A stretch of DNA of 64,000 bases from Candidatus Poseidoniales archaeon (lineage in GTDB: Archaea; Thermoplasmatota; Poseidoniia; Poseidoniales; Poseidoniaceae). A program made the translations under genes and the position numbers. The stretch covers positions 29,610 through 93,609 of the forward strand of contig QQSK01000003.1 of the NCBI GenBank assembly GCA_003602415.1, in the 5' to 3' direction. Below, in pieces: positions 27,162 to 35,116 of the stretch. Under the pieces are notes generated by a model, which saw only the letters and a program-made list of their open reading frames with translations, was not told where the DNA came from and ran no database searches. Numbering within the stretch: position 1 is the stretch's first letter; the number at the start of each line of letters is the position of its first letter.

Positions 27162-27985
27162 GCACTCACCCCCAATTCACTCAATGCTTGAGCCAATTGT
27201 TCATCTGAAGGTGCAGCGCCATGGAATGCAGGGTTGTTTTCCATAAAGGATACACCCTTGCCTTTCACAGTCTGTGCAATAACTACTGCTGGTTGGCCAG
27301 TAATAGTATCCATCCAATCTATTGCAGAAACAATTTCTTGCATATTATGTCCATCTATCACCTTAACAGCCCATCCGAAAGAGCTCCACTTTGCAGGAAT
27401 ATCGAACATTCTCATTTGTGCTTCACAAAAATCATCATTCTGTATTCCATTACAATCCAAAAACAATTTGAGATTGCCCAATTCATGATGTGCAGCAGCC
27501 ATAGCTGCTTCCCAAATACTTCCTTCCTGAATCTCACCATCTCCAACCATAACGTATGCATTGCGATTTGAACCGTCGATTTTAGCTGCTACAGCACAAC
27601 CCATTCCAAATGATAGGCCCATGCCCAAACTTCCTGCTGAAAAATCTACACCAGGGCACCACTTCATGTCGACGTGCCCTTGGCAAACTCCTCCTTTGAC
27701 TCGATACGACTTCAAGTCCTCATGATTGATGAATCCCATTTCAGCAAGTACAGCATACATGCCAGGAGATGCATGCCCTTTTGATAGCACGAATCTATCA
27801 CGATCTTCCCAGTCCGGTTGTTCTGGTTTTGCACGTAATCTGTGGCCATAAAGAGCGCATAGTATGTCTATTTCTGAAAGGGAACCACCTGGGTGTCCAG
27901 CCTGGGCCCTATGTGTCATTTTCACAATTTCAATTCGGCACTTTCTTGCCATATCTTCTAGTTCAGAGATGCTCATACCGGTCAT
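27158..27985 (-). CDS. Transketolase N-terminal subunit (thiamine-diphosphate binding)
   Basis: The 275-residue protein carries the thiamine-diphosphate binding half: Gly-His-Pro-Gly-Gly-Ser-Leu-Ser near the start, Ser-Lys-Gly-His-Ala-Ser-Pro-Gly, and the Gly-Asp-Gly-Glu-Ile-Gln-Glu-Gly metal-diphosphate motif. I start at the ATG at 27985, preceded by AAGGGG at suitable spacing, rather than the TTG at 28000. The gene lies 65 bases downstream of the OPT transporter stop, so it may share that gene's transcript. Confidence 0.92.
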   Translation of the reverse strand: MTGMSISELEDMARKCRIEIVKMTHRAQAGHPGGSLSEIDILCALYGHRLRAKPEQPDWEDRDRFVLSKGHASPGMYAVLAEMGFINHEDLKSYRVKGGVCQGHVDMKWCPGVDFSAGSLGMGLSFGMGCAVAAKIDGSNRNAYVMVGDGEIQEGSIWEAAMAAAHHELGNLKLFLDCNGIQNDDFCEAQMRMFDIPAKWSSFGWAVKVIDGHNMQEIVSAIDWMDTITGQPAVVIAQTVKGKGVSFMENNPAFHGAAPSDEQLAQALSELGVSA

Positions 27986-28050
27986 GATTGCCCCTTCCAA
28001 GGCTAGCCCTTTGACTATGGCCTTTGATGGTTGTGTTCATTCTGAAGACA

Positions 28051-30195
28051 TCAATTCTTAGGATTCTTTTCAAAAATTTTGTCCATAGGCGGTAGACTGA
28101 AAGCCCCTCTCAATCTCTTAGCACCATCTGAAAGTACATACATTAAATCACTACCAAGATTCCCTTTATTTGGTAAGGCTCTTGCTGAAAGCATAATGAA
28201 CACTCCAACGAACCATAGGAAGAATAGAAGAGATGCAGTTCCGCCTAATGTCCCAATTCCTCCAAACCAATCATTTGGTAGAATTCCATTGTTAGGCCAA
28301 TTTTTGTCGGCAACTATGAATATTGCTAACAATACTCCCATTAGAGATTCGCCTGCAATGAAACCAGCACCAATTAAAACACCTTTATCCTGAACCTCCT
28401 TAACGGCCATTTTAGCCTCCTTAGTCGCCTCACCTTCTAATGTGCCATCAATCCTCAATCTAGCACTGGATAATAATACGTGAGAAATTATTCCACCGGC
28501 CATAATTGGAACCGATAGGTAAAGAGGTAGGTAAATTCCAATCGCTACGCTCATTACTGGCATTGCCAATCTGATCAATATAATTGCAATTACTGCTCCC
28601 AACAATACCATTGGAAGGTTTAATTCTCCTCCAAATGCCCCTTGAACAATTGCTCCAATCAATTCAGCTTGTGGAGCCAATAACGCATCATTACAATTGT
28701 ATTCGGTTCCTACGCCAGACTCGAGAATCCTGGCATTTGTATCTGCACATGCAGTTTTTGTAATTTGGAAAGCATCGTGAAGAATAGATAGCACAGGTCC
28801 AATTACCATTGCACCCACAATCACACCAACAATCTCCGCAGTTTGTTGTCGCCATGGTGTGGCACCAACCATGTGCCCAGTTTTGAGGTCCTGCATCACA
28901 TCTCCAGCAATTGCTGCAGAGGTAGCTACGATTGCTGCTATGAACATAGTTGCAATCATCATTTCTTTTTCCTCCATGCCCATGATTAGTCCGCCAACCA
29001 CCCAAACCAATCCTATTGTGAATAGTAATGTAGCAATTGTCATTCCAGAAACTGGGGAGTTAGAGGAACCAACTACCCCTGCAATATATCCGGCAACTGC
29101 GGCGAAAAAGAATGATACGATTGCCAAGAATAGAGCACCAGCCAGTGCCATTAACGCACTACCTGTAGCATACCAATAAAACAAGAAGATCATAATTACA
29201 AGGAAGCCGCAAAATAGCATTACTTTGTCTAATGGCAAATCCATTTCTGTACGCAATTGGCCCTTGCTAGTATCTGTTTTCTTGAATGCCTTGGACAATC
29301 CTTCTGCAATTGTTTTCCTCATCGACCAGAGCGTGTAAACTCCACCAACAACCATTGCACCAACTCCAACATAGCGTATTTGGTCAGACCAAACCGCCTT
29401 GTAATCATCCTTATCGATCAAGTTTTGAATGCCATTCAAAATTTCACCATCGGGAAATCCATTCATCAAGCCGTATATTGGAACTAATACTGCAAAGCCA
29501 ATAACTCCACCTAAGAAAATGAATGATGCAATTCTTATTCCAACGATATATCCAACAGATAGCAAAGCCAGAGATAATTCACTACCAGCATAGAATCTTG
29601 TTCCTAAGGCTTGAGCCACTCCTTCCAACTTGTATTCTGTTGCTTTGAATGCCTTAATCATCCAACCATATGTAGCTCCAATCAGTAGAGCATAAATGAT
29701 TGCAATCAATCCTGAACCGCCTTTTTCGCCAGCAACTAGAACTTCCCTACAGGCTACACCCTCTGGATAAGGCAACGCTTCTTCAACAATGAATAATCTT
29801 CTCAAAGCGATAGTGAACATAGTACCAAGAAGCCCTCCCAATATTGCGATAAGGAAAGTTTCTAGCCACTGTATTTCAGTCCAGATTCCAAGAACCAATA
29901 AAGCAGGTACAGTGAAAATAATACCAGCAGCAAGTGACTCTCCTGCGCTAGCCATAGTTTGAACAGAGTTGTTCTCCAGTATTGTAACATCTTTGAACTT
30001 GAATCCGCGCAAAATTAGCATACTCATCACAGCAGCAGGAATAGATGCAGAAACAGTCATCCCTACATACAGTCCCAAATATGCATTCGCAGCGGTCATT
30101 AAACCACCTAGAAGAACACCGATAATCAGTACACGAGCGGTTAACTCCTTGATGTTCCTATCAGCAGGAACCCATGGTTCACCAAGTCCGCTCAT
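28051..30195 (-). CDS. OPT-family oligopeptide transporter
   Basis: This 714-residue polytopic protein has roughly 14-16 helices and characteristic OPT segments: Asn-Ala-Tyr-Leu-Gly-Leu-Tyr-Val-Gly-Met-Thr-Val near the N-terminus and Asn-Asn-Ser-Val-Gln-Thr-Met-Ala-Ser-Ala-Gly-Glu-Ser. It also has Leu-Pro-Tyr-Pro-Glu-Gly and Gln-Asp-Leu-Lys-Thr-Gly. OPT proteins couple uptake of small peptides, or metal chelates, to protons. Together with peptidases elsewhere in the window, peptide import is the more likely role. It is the first gene of the minus-strand run leading to transketolase. A 119-base divergent gap separates it from the P-type ATPase. Confidence 0.88.
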   Translation of the reverse strand: MSGLGEPWVPADRNIKELTARVLIIGVLLGGLMTAANAYLGLYVGMTVSASIPAAVMSMLILRGFKFKDVTILENNSVQTMASAGESLAAGIIFTVPALLVLGIWTEIQWLETFLIAILGGLLGTMFTIALRRLFIVEEALPYPEGVACREVLVAGEKGGSGLIAIIYALLIGATYGWMIKAFKATEYKLEGVAQALGTRFYAGSELSLALLSVGYIVGIRIASFIFLGGVIGFAVLVPIYGLMNGFPDGEILNGIQNLIDKDDYKAVWSDQIRYVGVGAMVVGGVYTLWSMRKTIAEGLSKAFKKTDTSKGQLRTEMDLPLDKVMLFCGFLVIMIFLFYWYATGSALMALAGALFLAIVSFFFAAVAGYIAGVVGSSNSPVSGMTIATLLFTIGLVWVVGGLIMGMEEKEMMIATMFIAAIVATSAAIAGDVMQDLKTGHMVGATPWRQQTAEIVGVIVGAMVIGPVLSILHDAFQITKTACADTNARILESGVGTEYNCNDALLAPQAELIGAIVQGAFGGELNLPMVLLGAVIAIILIRLAMPVMSVAIGIYLPLYLSVPIMAGGIISHVLLSSARLRIDGTLEGEATKEAKMAVKEVQDKGVLIGAGFIAGESLMGVLLAIFIVADKNWPNNGILPNDWFGGIGTLGGTASLLFFLWFVGVFIMLSARALPNKGNLGSDLMYVLSDGAKRLRGAFSLPPMDKIFEKNPKN

Positions 30196-30291
30196 ATTTG
30201 TCCGAGACTAATACCGTTTGTGAAATAATCGGCTGATTAAAACTGGAACACCCACCCGTATAATCATAAGTCCTGTTATTACCGGAATACA

Positions 30292-30305
30292 AGAGCAGTT
30301 GCTCT
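30292..30305 (+). promoter_or_regulatory. Palindrome and TATA-like element before the P-type ATPase
   Basis: AGAGCA-GT-TGCTCT is a perfect six-pair inverted repeat touching the GGTGGTGG ribosome-binding sequence of the ATPase gene. TATAATCATAA at 30259-30269 could be the TATA box, which would place the palindrome at the 5' end of the message. It may be an operator or a leader hairpin. Confidence 0.3.
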
Positions 30306-30314
30306 GGTGGTGGC

Positions 30315-33098
30315 ATGGCAGAAACTTTGTGGCATACCAAGAGTGGTGAAGAAACACTCTCTGACTTCGGTACTCCGTTAGGTGGTTTAACGTCTGAAGA
30401 TGCATCTTCAAGATTAGAAAAATATGGTGAAAACAAGTTGAGTGAGCCTGAAAGGACCTCCGCATTTATCCGCTTCCTTTCTCAATATCATGATCCTTTG
30501 AACTATCTGTTGATAGGAGCAGGACTTCTTGCTTTAGCTACACACCCTGACCAACCTGGGGATGCGATTTTTATCGCAATAGTTCTAACTGCAAACGCAT
30601 TTTTTGGATTTTGGCAGGAAAACAAAGCCGAACAGGAAATGGGTGCTCTCAAACAAATGACGGTTTCCAGATGTGTTGTTTGCAGAGATGGCATGGAGAT
30701 GGAGTTGAGTACCACTCAGTTAGTTCCAGGAGATATTGTAAAAATCGAAGAGGGATTGAATGTACCTGCCGATTTACGCGTAAGTGAATCTTGGCAATGT
30801 AAGGTAGATGAATCCGCATTAACCGGAGAATCTATGCCTACAAAAGTTGTTTCTGATATCCTACCACCTGAGACTCTACTAGCAGATAGAAAAAATATGC
30901 TTTACATGGGTACCACAATTTCCACAGGTAGAGCAGTTGGAATTGTTATTGCCACTGGAATGTATACAGAGTTAGGAAAAATCGCTAGCGATATTGCTGA
31001 AGCTGAAACTCCTAAAACTCCACTCGAACATAAATTGGAATCATTGGGTAAATTCCTAGGATTCATTGCACTAATAGTTGCTGCACTAATTGTTTCTATA
31101 GAATTAATTTTGACCTATGTTGATGGTGGAGATTTATGGAAAGAGGCAAAATTCCAACTATTGGTTGCTATAGCAATATTTGTAGCAATCGTTCCTGAAG
31201 GCCTTCCAATTATTTTGGTTACTACATTGGCAATTGGTATGAGAAATATGGCACGTCACAAAGCAATCATACGACGTATGAAAGCTGTCGAAACACTAGG
31301 TTCTACAACAGTTATTTGTACTGATAAAACAGGTACTCTAACCAAGAATCAGATGACAGTTCGACGATTGATGCTTCCTACCAAAACATTCGGAATTAGT
31401 GGAGAGGGTTTCACTCCAGAAGGAAAGCTTACTTTCGATAACGAAGAACTCAGCGATGAAGAGATGTCCTCTTTGCAAAGCGAACTCGGTTTCAGATTAG
31501 CTGCTGCTTGTCTTTCACTATGTCACAATTCACAAATTGCAGAGGTCAAGGGGCAATGGTCTGCAATAGGTGATCCAACCGATAGTGCGTGTGCAGTTTT
31601 GGGCTTCAAGATCAATGGCTCTGTAGCAAAATTCGCTCAACGCCATCCACGTAAACACGAGTTTTTCTTTAATACAGACCGAAAGCGCATGTCTGTAATC
31701 CATGAATATGAAGGCGAAGATTGGATATTTTCCAAAGGTGGTGCAGGCGGATACAAGAAATTGGTAAAGTGGAAGGTTTCCAATGGAGAAATAGTTCCTA
31801 TCGAACCTGGAGACTTTGATACCGCTTCAGACGCAAACAAAGACATGGCTAGCAAAGCTATGCGTGTCATAGCATTGTGTGCAAGGAAGGTAGAAGACGG
31901 TGAAGATATTACCAATATGGAAACAATGGAGGACAATCTGATATTCTTAGGAATGGTTGGAATCATGGACCCACCGCGTGCTGAGGTTTACGATGCTATT
32001 CTGCGTTGCCAAAAGGCAGGAATTCAAGTTAAGATGATCACCGGAGATCAACAAATGACTGCCCAATCAATTGGGGAGGACCTCAATATCACTAAGCCTC
32101 ATATCGATGCAGTTGGCGGTGACCGACTTGAAACATTAGACGATGAAGCAATGAGAGATATTGTTGGTGGTACTGCTATCTTCAGTCGTGTTACACCTGA
32201 ACAAAAAATGCGAATTGTTACTGCATTACAGGACGAAGGGGAAGTCGTTGCTATGACGGGGGATGGTGTCAATGACGCTCCAGCACTATCTAGGGCTAAT
32301 ATTGGCATCTCCATGGGTATTGCAGGTACTGACGTAGCAAAAGATGCTTCAGATATGGTTCTACAGGATGACAACTTCGCCAATATTGTAAATGCCGTAG
32401 AAGAAGGTCGCAAGATTTATGCAAATATACGCAATTTCGTTCGTTACCAAGTATCTACCAATGTTGCTGCTGTAATATTACTACTGATGGCTTCAGTTGT
32501 CTTCCAGTGGCCCTTGCCTCTCACAGCAACTCAAATTCTAGTGATCAACATACTGATGGATGGACCTCCTGCTGTTGCTTTAGGTGTGGAAAGAAAACAC
32601 TCTAACGTTATGGATAGACCTCCAAGACCCGTTCAAGAATCATTACCTAATTTGCTCGATTTGTTATTGATTTTCTATCTAGGTGCAATCATGGTTGTGG
32701 GTACTCTAATCGTTTATTATTTAGCCTTGGAAAACGGTTCTGATGCTTATGCAAGGACTATGTGTTTCAGCGTGTTCATCGTCTACCAATTATTCAATGT
32801 CATGAATTGTAGAAGTAATGAAGACAGTGTATTCAAACTTGGATTATTTTCAAACAGAGCAATTTATCTTGCAGTCTTCTTCTCTATGGCGCTCTTGCTA
32901 ATTGCTGTTCAAGGAGCAGAATGGACAATACCTCTAACCTCTTTTGAGATAGGTGAGTTATTGTCAACTATACCTTTGGAACAGAAGGATTGGTTTGTCA
33001 TAATTTTAGTTGCAAGTACAGTTTTCATGATTGAAGAGTTCCGTAAATTATTACGTTCAACAGGAGTATTCCGTGTTCGAACAAGTCGTCGCAACTAA
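30315..33098 (+). CDS. P2-type cation-transporting ATPase (calcium-type)
   Basis: The 927-residue pump has every P-type landmark: Leu-Thr-Gly-Glu-Ser in the actuator, Val-Pro-Glu-Gly-Leu-Pro in helix 4, and the phosphorylated Asp-Lys-Thr-Gly-Thr at 337-341. It also has Gly-Asp-Gly-Val-Asn-Asp-Ala-Pro at 649-656 and a C-terminal helix bundle. The N-terminal cation ATPase domain and the Pro-Glu-Gly-Leu-Pro sequence place it in the P2 (Ca2+/Mn2+ or Na+/K+-like) branch; calcium export is the best guess. A strong GGTGG ribosome-binding sequence precedes the ATG. It stands alone between divergent and unrelated genes. Calcium export would suit a cell displaying several EF-hand surface proteins. Confidence 0.9.
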   Translation: MAETLWHTKSGEETLSDFGTPLGGLTSEDASSRLEKYGENKLSEPERTSAFIRFLSQYHDPLNYLLIGAGLLALATHPDQPGDAIFIAIVLTANAFFGFWQENKAEQEMGALKQMTVSRCVVCRDGMEMELSTTQLVPGDIVKIEEGLNVPADLRVSESWQCKVDESALTGESMPTKVVSDILPPETLLADRKNMLYMGTTISTGRAVGIVIATGMYTELGKIASDIAEAETPKTPLEHKLESLGKFLGFIALIVAALIVSIELILTYVDGGDLWKEAKFQLLVAIAIFVAIVPEGLPIILVTTLAIGMRNMARHKAIIRRMKAVETLGSTTVICTDKTGTLTKNQMTVRRLMLPTKTFGISGEGFTPEGKLTFDNEELSDEEMSSLQSELGFRLAAACLSLCHNSQIAEVKGQWSAIGDPTDSACAVLGFKINGSVAKFAQRHPRKHEFFFNTDRKRMSVIHEYEGEDWIFSKGGAGGYKKLVKWKVSNGEIVPIEPGDFDTASDANKDMASKAMRVIALCARKVEDGEDITNMETMEDNLIFLGMVGIMDPPRAEVYDAILRCQKAGIQVKMITGDQQMTAQSIGEDLNITKPHIDAVGGDRLETLDDEAMRDIVGGTAIFSRVTPEQKMRIVTALQDEGEVVAMTGDGVNDAPALSRANIGISMGIAGTDVAKDASDMVLQDDNFANIVNAVEEGRKIYANIRNFVRYQVSTNVAAVILLLMASVVFQWPLPLTATQILVINILMDGPPAVALGVERKHSNVMDRPPRPVQESLPNLLDLLLIFYLGAIMVVGTLIVYYLALENGSDAYARTMCFSVFIVYQLFNVMNCRSNEDSVFKLGLFSNRAIYLAVFFSMALLLIAVQGAEWTIPLTSFEIGELLSTIPLEQKDWFVIILVASTVFMIEEFRKLLRSTGVFRVRTSRRN

Positions 33099-33136
33099 TA
33101 CATGGATTCAATAATAATAGACGATGCGAGATTAGC

Positions 33137-34327
33137 ATGGCGGCAGGAGAAAATCAGTCCTGGCAGGAACTATTGTCGCAATCTCTACAATCCTTGGATT
33201 GTCCATCGGAATTTTCTTCGATTGTTTCTAAATTAGCTTCTGGAGAGCCTCTTTCAAGAGAAGATGGACATTTTCTATTCACGACACGTGATCTGGATAC
33301 ATTAGGTAATATTGCAAACTTAGTAAAACAATCTAGATTTGCAGATTCTGCATTTTTCAATGTTAACGTACATATTAATCAGACCAATATTTGCACTCTT
33401 GCATGTAAGTTCTGCGCATTTAGAAGAGGCAGAAGAGCACCAGATGCTTATCAGTTGGATATTGATGAGTACATCGAGGATTTGCGAAAATACTCTTCTC
33501 ATGTGGACGAAGTTCATTCGGTTGGAGGATTGCACCCAGAATGGGATGTAGACCACTATTCTTCCTTGTTTTCTAGAGTTAAGAATGAGTTTCCAGAAAT
33601 ACATATTAAAGCACTAACTGCTGTTGAAATAAAGCATATCGCTAACCTTTCGAATTTATCGATTCGCGAAACTCTTTCGACATTAAAGAATTCAGGATTA
33701 GGCTCATTACCAGGAGGAGGCGCTGAAATTTTGGATGATGATGTAAGGGCGATTATTTGTCGTGGTAAGGAATCATCAGCAGAATATTTGGATATTCATA
33801 GGACAGCACATCAATTGGATATTCCAACAAATTGTACAATGTTATTTGGCACAATTGAAAGTATAGATCAACGAATCACTCATTTGCTTAAACTTAGAGA
33901 TTTACAGTCTGAAACTAACGGTTTCCAATGTTTCGTTCCATATCCATTCTTACCTGATGATTCACGTCTACCTGAAGCTCAGTTGGCAACAGGAAGTGAA
34001 ATACTTCGAGTAATTGCAGTGTCTCGACTTATGTTGAACAATATTCCTCATATCAAAGCCTACAGAATGAATATTGGCGATGAAATTGCAGAATTGGCCC
34101 TTCAATTCGGTGCAGATGATATTGATGGTACCGTTCAAAAAGAATCGATAATGCATCTTGCAGGCTCTAACGCACCTTTAGATCATGATAAAAACGAATT
34201 AGCAAAAATCGTTCTTAATTCTGGGTCATCTCCGGTTCAAAGGAACACCACCTACACATCCTTTGAAAAATACATAATTCCAAAAGCACCAGAGCGCAGG
34301 AACCTTCCAATGGCTTCGGGTGATTAA
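33137..34327 (+). CDS. mqnE: Aminofutalosine synthase MqnE (radical SAM)
   Basis: MqnE joins the MqnA product with S-adenosylmethionine to give aminofutalosine, the second step of the futalosine route to menaquinone. The radical-SAM cluster cysteines are Cys86, Cys90 and Cys93 (Cys-x3-Cys-x2-Cys). The family-typical Ala-Leu-Thr-Ala-Val-Glu-Ile and Leu-Pro-Gly-Gly-Gly-Ala-Glu-Ile segments follow, as does His-Ile-Lys-Ala-Tyr near the C-terminus. These distinguish it from MqnC and from CofG/CofH. At 396 residues it is full length. Its TAA is directly followed by the GTG start of mqnA, so the two are one translational unit. Confidence 0.9.
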   Translation: MAAGENQSWQELLSQSLQSLDCPSEFSSIVSKLASGEPLSREDGHFLFTTRDLDTLGNIANLVKQSRFADSAFFNVNVHINQTNICTLACKFCAFRRGRRAPDAYQLDIDEYIEDLRKYSSHVDEVHSVGGLHPEWDVDHYSSLFSRVKNEFPEIHIKALTAVEIKHIANLSNLSIRETLSTLKNSGLGSLPGGGAEILDDDVRAIICRGKESSAEYLDIHRTAHQLDIPTNCTMLFGTIESIDQRITHLLKLRDLQSETNGFQCFVPYPFLPDDSRLPEAQLATGSEILRVIAVSRLMLNNIPHIKAYRMNIGDEIAELALQFGADDIDGTVQKESIMHLAGSNAPLDHDKNELAKIVLNSGSSPVQRNTTYTSFEKYIIPKAPERRNLPMASGD

Positions 34328-35116
34328 GTGTCGTGGCAAAAAACAATTGGCAGAGTTTCATTCATCAATTGCGAACCGCTTTACTTCGGTCTAGACGATT
34401 CTTGGGATATCTTGCCTGCCCCACCTGCCTGGCTAACTGGACACTTGATTAGGAAGGATTGTATTCTCGCTCCTATACCTGCTGCTGATTATGCTAAGAA
34501 TTCTGATAACCTGATTTTGGTACCAGATATCGCTATCTCAAGTAAAGGCGAAGTAGGTAGTGTCTTGTTGTTTGGTGAACAAAGTATTGAGAATATGAAA
34601 TCAATTGCATTACCCTCCGATTCTGCAACTTCAGTAGCTTTACTCAAGTATCTGCTAGAATTACGTTCAATCAATCCTCAGTTTGTTGAAATGGGCCCTG
34701 ATTTAGATAGTATGTTGGATGAGTGTGACGGATGTTTGCTTATTGGCGACCGCGCTTTGGAAGCCTCTAGGGCGAACCCTAACCTTGTCAAAATGGATTT
34801 AGGTTTAGAATGGCGACAAGTAACTGGCAAGCCAATGGTTTTTGGTGTATTTGCTGCGCGTAAAGATTCTGATTTAGAACAGGTAAGATTAGCTCATGAT
34901 GCATTAACAAATCGCCTTCATCATTTTGAAACAGATGACAAGGTTAGAGAAGATGTAATCAAAGTCAGTAGTCAAAAATCTTCACAATCAACCGATAGGT
35001 TGGAAAGGTATTTTGGTGAAGTGATAAATCGTATGGACCCAGATGATATGTGTGGCTTGAAGACATTCCTAAAACAAGCATGCAATATGGATAATGAGCC
35101 AGTTATGGCTTGGTAA
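34328..35116 (+). CDS. mqnA: Chorismate dehydratase MqnA
   Basis: MqnA removes water from chorismate to give 3-enolpyruvylbenzoate, the first committed step of the futalosine menaquinone pathway. The 262-residue protein has a periplasmic-binding-protein fold. Its family motifs are Val-Ser-Phe-Ile-Asn-Cys-Glu-Pro-Leu near the N-terminus, Ala-Pro-Ile-Pro-Ala-Ala-Asp-Tyr, and a central Ile-Ala-Leu-Pro-Ser-Asp-Ser-Ala-Thr-Ser. Translation starts at a GTG immediately after the mqnE stop, pointing to coupling. The stop abuts the stop of the convergent beta-propeller gene. Confidence 0.88.
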   Translation: MSWQKTIGRVSFINCEPLYFGLDDSWDILPAPPAWLTGHLIRKDCILAPIPAADYAKNSDNLILVPDIAISSKGEVGSVLLFGEQSIENMKSIALPSDSATSVALLKYLLELRSINPQFVEMGPDLDSMLDECDGCLLIGDRALEASRANPNLVKMDLGLEWRQVTGKPMVFGVFAARKDSDLEQVRLAHDALTNRLHHFETDDKVREDVIKVSSQKSSQSTDRLERYFGEVINRMDPDDMCGLKTFLKQACNMDNEPVMAW

